From Lasiosphaeris hirsuta (lineage: Eukaryota; Ascomycota; Sordariomycetes; Sordariales; Lasiosphaeriaceae), in contig JAUKUA010000004.1 in assembly GCA_030549175.1 (NCBI GenBank), forward strand, positions 4,588,001 through 4,652,000: a stretch of 64,000 nt of DNA. Reading direction: 5' to 3'. This document shows positions 1 to 8,103 of the stretch, piece after piece. Numbering within the stretch: position 1 is the first letter of the stretch; every line of letters begins with the position of its first letter. The translations under genes were made by a program, and so were the position numbers. The notes below the pieces were generated by a model that did not search any database, was not told where the DNA came from, and worked only from the letters and a program-made list of their open reading frames with translations.

Positions 1-232
1 ATGGTTTAATAACCAGTCGCCCATGCCCAATCCGCGACGGAACCCGTTATCTACAAGCATTTTTTATTATGGGAAAAATATGGAAATAATACGCATCTGT
101 GGACTAGGCTAATAAACACATAATCTGCGAGGGAAAGTGATAAGCTTCGGCTAAGAACGACGGAGAAGCTACCTAGGCCGTCATGACTGAAAACTACCGC
201 GGCTCTAAGAAACAAGGGCTAGAATGAATTCG
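1..232. other. intergenic, no gene seen
   Basis: No coding stretch, repeat or RNA gene could be recognised at the left edge of the window. Confidence 0.4.
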
Positions 233-889
233 CTAAACGAGAACTTGACATGAAACATAGCGAAGTATAGTATCTAGAGCAAGGTCCTCGCCTTTGAAAC
301 CACGAATCTTAATATCGTTCAGGAGACGGATGAGCCGGGTGCCTAGCTCCTCTTTAGTCTCACTACTGCGAGGCTGCTTGTCGCTCAGCTCCTCCAATTC
401 TGCCGCATATATGACCGCCACCTTCTCTTTCTCGACAGATGTAGGGGCCGCGGCCTTCAATATCCTTATTTGCAGTTTGGCAAGAACTAGATGTAGTCGG
501 GCCTTGGATAGCGGCTGGCGTTGCTTGCCCTGTTTCTCCCATTTGTCAATTTCGGCTTGCGCGGTATCCTGTATCGCAATCCAATACGCTAAGCCATTCC
601 TCCTCAGGGCTTCCAAGTCCCTCGCTGGATTATTCACCCTCCACTCTTCGTCGCAATTCGAGCAAGGTCCCGGAGTACCTGGGACATCGTACGGAGACCT
701 GAAATGCTCATACAGCTCAAACGCCGACAGCCTTTTCATGTCGTTGACATCCATCATCTCTCTAATAAACGCAAGGACACCAATCATAGCTTTCCCCGAC
801 TCTGCTTCCGCCGTGGAAGCATAGGTTCTTGCATTGTCGGTTTCGATCAGCTCCACACAGTAGTTAGGTAGGCCAGGAAAAGGAAGCAC
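233..889 (-). CDS. hypothetical protein, 3' part
   Basis: An open frame of 218 codons on the minus strand. I do not recognise a family. The encoded protein is hydrophilic, has a Cys-x-x-Cys pair (PCSNC) near residue 78, and is helical and charged in its C-terminal half. The open frame begins with GTG, not ATG, so the true start is either the internal ATG near residue 35 or lies in an upstream exon. The DNA just upstream on the same strand can encode a hydrophobic stretch in another frame, so an N-terminal membrane exon is possible. It is divergent from the broken protease at 919. Low confidence. Confidence 0.35.
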   Translation of the reverse strand: MLPFPGLPNYCVELIETDNARTYASTAEAESGKAMIGVLAFIREMMDVNDMKRLSAFELYEHFRSPYDVPGTPGPCSNCDEEWRVNNPARDLEALRRNGLAYWIAIQDTAQAEIDKWEKQGKQRQPLSKARLHLVLAKLQIRILKAAAPTSVEKEKVAVIYAAELEELSDKQPRSSETKEELGTRLIRLLNDIKIRGFKGEDLALDTILRYVSCQVLV

Positions 890-918
890 CCAACAGCAAC
901 ACCGATTGACTGGACAAG

Positions 919-2117
919 ATGCGGAATGCGCTCTACAATGCTGTCATCGAGAAGCTGGAGCAAATTGCAACCAAATCCCGAACCTAAGCAAGCCTCTCGG
1001 GAGACATAACCTCCACCTCGAGAGGCGTGTCACCAGCTCCAGCCCGTCGTACACCAAAACGACCCTGCCACAGGCACCCGCACGCAAAATTTTGACCGAA
1101 GAAGCTATTTTCTTCGACGGGGAAGCCTTGTGGGACGATGACGGGTACGTGTTCCCTTGTCGACACCAACAACACTAACACCCATTACAGGCGCGTCGGT
1201 CGTGCTGCTGCGTTCTTCGATTCAATGTCACAATTTCACAACCGCTGCATAAAGCCCAAGATCAACAATAATGAACACCAGATCGCCATTCTGGACACAG
1301 GCATCTAGACTGACAACAACGATATACATGGGCTCTGTGACGACATGCGGGAAACACGAAGGCGCGGCGGCTGCCGCTTGTGGAGGACAGGCCCTATCCG
1401 TCCCGTGCAGTCCTTTACCGGCGACCCTGACGATACAGGCGAGGACTCGACAGGGCATGGGACACATGTCGCGTGGCTGGCGCTCAAGACTGCGCCAGAT
1501 GCAGATATTGACATAGCCAAGATCTCTCATGATATGCATTTCAGCGACAACACGGCGGTTATAAGAGTGAGATAAAGGTCGCCCTCCTTTGTCCATTGGC
1601 CTTTCTGACAGTCTCTAGGCAATTGACTGGGCACTGAAGCTAAACGTTGATATTATCAACTTGTCATTCGGCTCCGCCTACATCGACTCGGGTATCGCGG
1701 AAGCTATCGACCGGGCCGCAGTCACCAGACCACATCCGACTCTTGTTTTTGCAGCGGCGTCAAACTCCAGGCGGAACAGCTGGTCTACCTTCCCCGCCAC
1801 ACATCACAGCGTCATCGATATTCATAGCCTTGACGGCAAAGGCAACGACAACGGCGGCCTAAATCCTTCACGCCCCCCCCGGTGTCGACAGCTTTGGCAC
1901 CTTGGGTGTTGCAATCGAAATGCTTTGGAACCAGCGAATGGAGGCCAAGTCCGGGAGTTCATACGCTACCCCGATCGCGACTGAAATTGCTGCTAACAGT
2001 CTGGTCTGGCTGGCACATGCAAAAGAGAAGGCTCTTCTCGGCAAGGAGCAGTATGCGTGGCTGAGGACCACGGAAGGAATGCGATACATGTTCAGGAGGC
2101 AGTCTATTTGCCTTTGA
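919..2117 (+). pseudogene. subtilisin-like serine protease (S8), broken
   Basis: All four landmarks of a peptidase S8 domain can be read: the Asp motif (AILDTGI, about 1285-1305), the His motif (STGHGTHVA, about 1449-1475), an oxyanion Asn region (LVFAAASN, about 1741-1764) and the Ser motif (GSSYATPIA, about 1954-1980). Two normal introns fit, 1145-1190 and 1567-1618, and both keep the frame. Two breaks are seen. A TAG stop at 1306-1308 follows directly after the Asp motif. A run of eight C at 1873-1880 shifts the frame by one base between the Asn and Ser motifs. The N-terminus is also unclear: an ATG at 919 runs into a stop after 22 codons. The gene lies just upstream of a gasdermin-like gene in the same orientation. 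In fungi such proteases are known or inferred to activate gasdermins by cleavage. The C8 run could be an assembly error, but the TAG is harder to explain that way. Confidence 0.8.
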
Positions 2118-2265
2118 AAGTCGGACCTACTATTTGTTGCGCCTTAGGTTCTGTGGAGAGACGACGGTACTAACACGAACCCAGATATCACCGTCTGCGC
2201 GGTGATACGGCATGGGCTGCCACCATTTCTGCCTGCTGGGTGATTTTAGTCCGAGCTTGGAGGTG

Positions 2266-3128
2266 ATGAACCCGATCTCGCCGAATATCCCGATGTCATT
2301 CACCCGAGCAGCACGATGTGGTGGGATGTAAATTGATGATAATTCTTCTATATCTGCACCTCGCCCGGTGTTGCGAGTCTATTTGCGCGCGTTAAAACTT
2401 GAGCTGATTCCCCTCGACCGAAAATGCAGGCACCTCATCGACGAAGCCGACATCCTCCCTGTTAGCAACTTGGCGGGGTTCTCGTCGACGCGGCAAACAC
2501 TCCTCAGTGGGCGTTTTGGCCTATGGACGACATTCCTTGCTGTCCTGGGCCTACCTGCCGGCATCGATCTCGGCCTCTTTCTCGAGCGGAACTTTAATGA
2601 TGTTATCAAAGCCGGGGATCTCGAGACGCACGACTTCGTCGCTACCGACGACTATGTGAGCCAGGTCCTGGAGAAGCCCGACGTCAAGGCTTACCTCGGA
2701 GGCCGCAAGTACCGAGTTTCCGTCTCTATGGTGACGGGCCTGAAGATTGCCAAGGGCGCGTCAGTCAGTCTTGAGCAGGGCAACCAGGCTGATGTCAGTG
2801 CCAGTATTACGGGGCCCGAGGGTGTGGTCGACGCAAAGCCACTCATCCAGTTCGTCTACAACAGAACGGGTGGCATTTCGTTCGACTCGTCAACGGACTT
2901 TGTCTTGGTTTTCCGCGTGCGGCGCATCACCTTTTCTGGGTCTGAGAAGTATCCCAAACACAAGTTGCTGCTTCGAGGCACGAGCATGATATATCTACGG
3001 AACAAGCGAGAGAGGAGGCGGAGAAGGAGGGAGTTGAGGTGGAAGTAGGCAACGAAGAGGACTCGACGTGTCAGTGGATCGTGACGAGCGGTGCGTATGA
3101 TGAAGGGTTAGGGTTCTCTGGCATGTAA
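2266..3128 (+). pseudogene. gasdermin-like pore-forming cell-death protein, disrupted
   Basis: The open frame 2332-3048 shows features I associate with fungal gasdermin-like proteins (RCD-1/HET-Q1 family). There is an N-terminal segment ending in ILPVSNLAG, a hydrophobic stretch (FLAVLGLPAGIDLGLFLE), a beta-strand signature (SMVTGLKIAKGA) and a late strand FVLVFRVRRITF. The last two match the layout of the end of the gasdermin N-domain. Family proteins bind acidic membrane lipids and oligomerise into pores after a protease removes a short C-terminal tail. Breaks seen: no in-frame ATG precedes the conserved part unless one reads through a TAA at 2329-2331 from the ATG at 2266. In addition, one base appears to be missing near 2979, because the acidic tail continues in the next frame to a TAA at 3126-3128. 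The tail ends in DEGLGFSGM. The assignment rests on remembered family features and on the adjacent subtilase, not on a search. Confidence 0.62.
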
Positions 3129-3194
3129 CTCTGATTGACTGTTAAGACCATCGTGTAATCCTTCTATGGGTCCTTAGCCGTCGTCCCGGGGCTC

Positions 3195-3600
3195 TAACCA
3201 CGATGCTGGTGTTATATGGCTTTTCCATGATAAATCTGAAGTCTAGTGACGATGCCTGGCGCGGGCTGGTCCACTGTGTGGTTATCCCTTACCAATATGT
3301 GGTTCTAGGGCCCCCGACGTGACCCGGAGGAGATGCCTGCGGCCCTGGTGCCCTATGAATGGCGTTGAGTGCACTGCTGCCTCACGTGCTGACTTGGATC
3401 GGGTCCTTTTAGAGCCTTCCCAGATTATGACCGTGGCCGTGATTGTAAATCACACCCATGGTTATAATCTTGGTGTATGCGTGTGTGTCTCGTGTCCACT
3501 ATAGGCCCGGGTCATGGAGATGATGCACCCTGTTGACCCTGAGGTGAGCCTAGCAGTGAGACACGTGCTCGCTGCGCCTCACCCTCTACTTGAGCTCTAC
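3195..3600 (+). repeat. dispersed repeat family R1, copy 1
   Basis: This stretch aligns by eye with 26840-27180 and, in part, with 6630-6860. Shared blocks include an AAATCTGAAGTCT segment, a GGAGATGCCTGCGG-like segment and a block with CACCCTGTTGA. The copies differ by many substitutions and small indels. Its class is unknown. On the minus strand copy 3 holds a short open frame, so the family could be the end of a retroelement. Boundaries are approximate. Confidence 0.5.
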
Positions 3601-4638
3601 AGCTAACCCGGACGTAGTAAGAATATATTGTAGGGGTTGAATATAGAGGTAGTCGCTCCCTTTAAAAAATCGAGTCTGATCCGCAAATGGTTAACCCTAA
3701 AATCAGGCTGGCAGTCTCGATAGGTTGCAGCTGCTCAGCTAGACGCCTATATAAGAGGGTGAGCAGTTGTTCAATAACCCGCTGACGGCGCAGTGCGTGG
3801 TGGGAACCGTGGATGGTGAGAAGTGCTCTAGGTGTGGGCAAAACAGAGCATATGGTATGTGTTGATGGATTTCTTTGGTGGTTGCGGGCCAGGAATTCCC
3901 TGGTCTGTAGCGGCCATATTTTTTGTTGTATCACCTCTGTATGGTCTCGGTCCGTTTGTAAATGCAAAAAGGTCGGGTCCCCTATAACTATATTAACTAT
4001 CATTAACCTTCGGAGATTAATTTGGCCTTATCGCTATGAATTGGTTCAGCTCCCTAAATAAGGTGCTCTCGTTGTATATGTTGCCGCCTACAAATCATAT
4101 TAAAAACCCGGCTGTGAAGTAAATATAAATCAATTTGCCACATTCCCCATAGGCTCTCAAAAGAAGCTGAGAATTTCTGAATGAGCTTTTATTAAAGAAA
4201 GGAATTGTCCAATAAAATGCTTTGAAAACTGGTACATACGGTCAGCGTGTCAGCATGTCAGCATGTCAGTATGTCAGCATGCCGCCAGCCCTACAGCCCT
4301 ACACCGGGGTCGTGTAGCACACCTAGCTACCAGTAGTGACCCAGGAGCTGAAGAGCCAACGATTATGTACTGCAGAGCATCATTTAGAAAATCAAACATG
4401 CGGATAGAACAATTGCTTTACATGTAGTTCTTGGGTACGTATGTACATAACACCAACCTGATTTGTTTCACTTCAAATAGGTACTTAAAGCCACCCTCTT
4501 TGCCCGAGACCTCTCTTTCTTTTTCTCAGGATAGCATGGGTGGTTCGAGCAACAGAAAAACTAGTCAATGCTCCTTGCTGCCAAGTTCCTGAAACTTTGA
4601 CATCTTTTCGCCCCAGTACGCCATCTTCTCATCAAATA
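3601..4638. other. intergenic, short GTCAGCAT repeat
   Basis: No gene is supported. A 113-codon minus-strand open frame at 3662-4003 has no recognisable domain. At about 4243-4282 an 8-bp unit, GTCAGCAT with variants, is repeated about five times. The last 150 bp lead into the glucanase gene and are pyrimidine-rich, as is common upstream of fungal start codons. Confidence 0.5.
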
Positions 4639-5556
4639 ATGATCCGCCAATTCGCTAGCCTGTGTCTTCTGTTCGGGACGGCATGGACAACTATCCCTCA
4701 ACACAACGGATACAACGTCGTCTTTTCTGATGACTTCAATGGCGATCAAGGAAGTGCGGTGGATGGCTCAAAGTGGGATCACCACGTGCCAAACAAGAAT
4801 AACAATGACGAGGTCCAACATTACACCTACGGCACCGACAATGCACATCTCTCGGGTGATGGCCAATTGTACATTATTCCCAAAAAGAAGGGTAACGACT
4901 GGTATTCTGCGAAGCTGCTGAGCGTCGGTAAATGGTACTACCTATATTCCTGTCAGAGATAGTTAGTATGAAGATGAGAGCACGGTTAATCGATCCATAG
5001 GACCCCTGGCGCCGGTAAAGCTCTTCTCTTCGAAGCCGAGATCTGGGTCCCCAATTTCACCGGCAGTCCAGACAAGTTTGCTGGCCTATGGCCAGCCTTC
5101 TGGGCCAAGGGCAACTCGGACCGGATCAGCAACCCGGTCAAATGGCCCAAGAACGGTGAGTGGGACATCCTTGAAGTGACCAACAAGATGAGCAACCAAA
5201 ACCAAGCTACACTGCACTTTATCGACGCCTCTGGCCAGCACAACGGTGCCTTCAACGGCCGTGTCACATACACTGGTGGGAAATATCACACCTGGGCCGT
5301 AAAAGTCGACAGGCGAAAGGATGACTGGAAGGCGCAAACGCTAACGTGGTACTTGGATGGGAATCAGTTTTACCAAGTGACGGGTGCCATGATAGGGACA
5401 TTGGACCAGTGGAAGGAGCTGGCATGGAGTCCATTCTACATCGTTCTTAACGTGGCTCTTGGTGGAGGTTATGCTGGAAATCCGACCGAAAATACAATCA
5501 GTGGTTATGATGCGTCAATGAGGGTGAGGTATGTTGGGGTCTACGAGACAGTTTGA
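4639..5556 (+). CDS. secreted GH16 beta-glucanase-like glycoside hydrolase
   Basis: Two exons, 4639-4934 and 5001-5556, joined by a 66-nt intron (GTACTA...CATAG) that completes a Trp codon, giving 283 residues. The start ATG at 4639 opens a signal peptide (IRQFASLCLLFGTAWT). The GH16 catalytic motif GEWDILE is present with E152, D154 and E157: the nucleophile, the helper aspartate and the acid/base of this family. Other family features are the N-terminal FSDDFNG strand and the late NVALGGGYAGNP segment. Members hydrolyse beta-1,3 or mixed beta-1,3/1,4 glucans or related wall polymers outside the cell. The exact substrate cannot be told from the sequence. An earlier in-frame start at 4540 would bury the signal peptide and is rejected. 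Confidence 0.92.
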
Positions 5557-6037
5557 ACACGACCATTGTCACACATACAGTACAGTCTCGGATCATCATG
5601 TTTACACAAGAGCTTTAGCAAGTGCAGTAATTATCCCTAGACTTTCTTACTCTTTAAGAATAGGTGGAAGAGACTTATGCGGCTAATCAAGGGGTGGCCT
5701 AAATTCATTCTTGGAAATTTAAGCCAATGGAAGCCCCCTCTCATAAGACGTTACTGTTGGCCCAGCACGCGCACCCCTGAGCCATTGCCATAGCGCAACC
5801 ACGCAAACACCAAGACCAAACCTCGCGATGATCGCGCACGCAAGTACAACCAAGGTGCAATATTACGATACTCATCAATTAACGTCCACACTGTTAAGCA
5901 TTATGCTACTAGCTTGACTAATCCCTATCGCCCATTACGTAGTCGTGTAATATGCTCCACTCGCTGAGCAGGAAATCGTCAAACTCCGTGGTCGCCGCTG
6001 TGTATATATATATCCCGTTCTTCCCCCAGCCCCATTG
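5557..6037. other. intergenic, no gene seen
   Basis: Contains the 3' flank of the glucanase gene and a short TATATATATA run near 6003. No coding or RNA feature was recognised. Confidence 0.5.
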
Positions 6038-6625
6038 CTAATCCTGCAGCCCACTCTCTAATCCACTGAGGAGCTTGTCTGTAGCCACTTCAGCTTCCCC
6101 ATCACATCCGCGAGAATCTTCAGGACAGCTTACTCCGAACTGACTGGCCGAATCAATTATCACGGTATCGGTTATGCCATCCGAAAACCCTTCCTCCCAG
6201 CTATACTTGGTTTTCCAATGCTGCTTCAAGGCCATGATCGCCGCGGCGTGTTTCGCTCTAACAGAGCACTCATCTGACTCGGTCCAGCTGCCATATAACT
6301 TAAGAAGCGCCGCCGTGGCTTCAGGACCTTCGAGCTTGGCGACTCTAACAGCTGCTGGTCTATCAGGATTGGCTCCTTCGCTCAGCAGAAGGTCGACCAA
6401 GCCTATGTGGCCAAGTGGTGTAGCCGATTCCAAAGCCGTCGAACCACAAACGGACTGGACATTCACATTCGCCCCGGCCTGCAGGAGCATCTTGACGAGC
6501 CAGGAGTACGATCCGGAGAATCCGAATACTGTCACGACGTGCCGCGTAAATAAGGGCCAAGATAATAGACTCTCTAGACTCTGGGTCTCTCTCAGCGGCT
6601 CGTAGAAGCTCTGTGAGTTGGACAT
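6038..6625 (-). pseudogene. ankyrin-repeat protein remnant
   Basis: The minus strand encodes an ankyrin repeat pattern: LVKMLLQAGANVNVQ, then TALESATPLGHIGLVDLLL and SEGANPD. An acidic C-terminal region follows, ending at a stop at 6038. Upstream, another frame encodes a helical segment (ELLRAAERDPESRESIILAL) and then another ankyrin-like start (IYAARRDSIRILRI). The two frames switch at about 6505-6540, so the reading frame is broken. The 5' end abuts dispersed repeat R1 copy 2, and the open frame's apparent start lies inside that repeat. The gene therefore seems truncated by the repeat. Ankyrin proteins are common partners in fungal NLR and HET loci, but only about two repeats are left here. 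Confidence 0.6.
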
Positions 6626-6629
6626 ACAG

Positions 6630-6860
6630 GATCCACTGTATGGTTCTTCCTGCCCTGTATTGGCACGGAGCTCCGTGATAATCCAAAGGGTATGCCTGTG
6701 GTTCCGTGCTTTTTTGAGTGTTGTGTGTTCCGTGTCCACTGTGGGCTTAGGTCAAGGAGGTGATATACCCTGTTGACCTTGGATGAGCTCGGCAGTGTGA
6801 CAATATAGAGGTTTGTATACTACGAAAGGCTAATAAGGGGCTTAGTAAGCGACGGAGAGG
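6630..6860 (+). repeat. dispersed repeat family R1, copy 2 (partial)
   Basis: A shorter, diverged copy of the family at 3195-3600 and 26840-27180. It is best matched around the GGTCAAGGAGGTGAT...CCCTGTTGACCTT block near 6752-6780. It directly joins the broken 5' end of the ankyrin remnant. Confidence 0.5.
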
Positions 6861-8103
6861 TAAAAAAAAACGTGTATAGCTTAGACGGTCACTGGCTGTA
6901 TAAGAGGTATAGGATTTACTGGATTAGAAGGATGTGGGTGAGTAGGTAGGTCGTCACAATTATCTACTTAGATCCTCCGTCAGGAGTCATTAGTCTGCGC
7001 TCCACCACACAGTCAGATCCGTGCTTATTTTATGGCGAGTCTTAAACACAAAGGCCTTAAACCGGAACTAGGATATAAGTGGGTGTTAAGATTCATTTAA
7101 CGCCGCCCAGAACTGAAAGCCAAGGTTAGGAGATGCTAAAAGGCAAACAGATTCGATGTATTCACACCTTAAGCAGTACGGTTAGATTAAGCCTGAAAAT
7201 ATTGTTAATTTCTCCCGCTTATTACTCGCATGGCTTCTAACCACTTTATAATGGGGTTTAATGACACCCTTGATAATGGGGTTTAATGAGAATGATATTC
7301 TTAATGATATAACCCCACAGCCCTCTCCAAACTTTTACGGTAATATTTTCATCATACTAGCCGTTCTCCAAGAAAACCACGCGACTAGCAGCTTCATCAA
7401 TAGCACTCTTCGCTGCGGAACTAGCAGTAGCAATACTGGTCGGCGACACCTCTGATTAATACTCTATTTCTTTTCAAATGTCTTTTAATAGATATTAGCT
7501 TTACTCTAGCCGCCACTCTTTACCCTACAGTTTTGCTCGATTACAAAGTGGTGTGAACATTAAACCTAATTCAAATGCTAAAAGGAAATCTTGCCCCCAT
7601 CCCAGTTAAGAAATGTCCCATTATCCCTGGGCGTGACCCCCTTGAACAATTTCATCATCCCTACAATACACGTATCCATATCGTCCTCCCCATCCCAGTC
7701 TAGTTCAATTGACTACGATTGAGTGCGATTGAGTGCAACAGTAACAGTAGTGTGGCCCAAAGGCGGTGAGTGGAAATGAAAGTACATAGTGGAAAGTAGC
7801 AATCTACATAGTGCACCGTTACTTTCTCTTCTCAAGACCGCCGTTTTTTTCTTTCCCCCGGGGGATTGGGGAGAGAAACGGGCCACCGCCATCTGGCCGA
7901 TTTCTGGTTGCGACGCGGCGATCGCTATAATAATGGAGTTCCCTGGCCTCTTCCTAGAAGAGGCTAGGATTTAATGCTACTCCCTACCATAGTTACCCCT
8001 AAGATCCCCCGCCTTTTGATCAATGCTTTCTTGTAATAACCTACCCCCTTCGGCGCTTCCGTAACGCTCCCGCGATTTCCGCTGGCCGATAACATATTGT
8101 CGA
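6861..8103. other. AT-rich intergenic, no gene seen
   Basis: AT-rich, with only short random open frames. A short direct repeat (about 18 bp, ATAATGGGGTTTAATGA type) occurs twice near 7249-7288. Nothing else could be supported. Confidence 0.5.

Noticed and set aside
3662..4003. 113-codon minus-strand frame as a gene
   Set aside because: No domain and poor codon bias; next to repeat R1 and probably chance.
4247..4282. GTCAGCAT repeats as a CRISPR-like array
   Set aside because: Contiguous short microsatellite units without spacers, in a eukaryotic genome.
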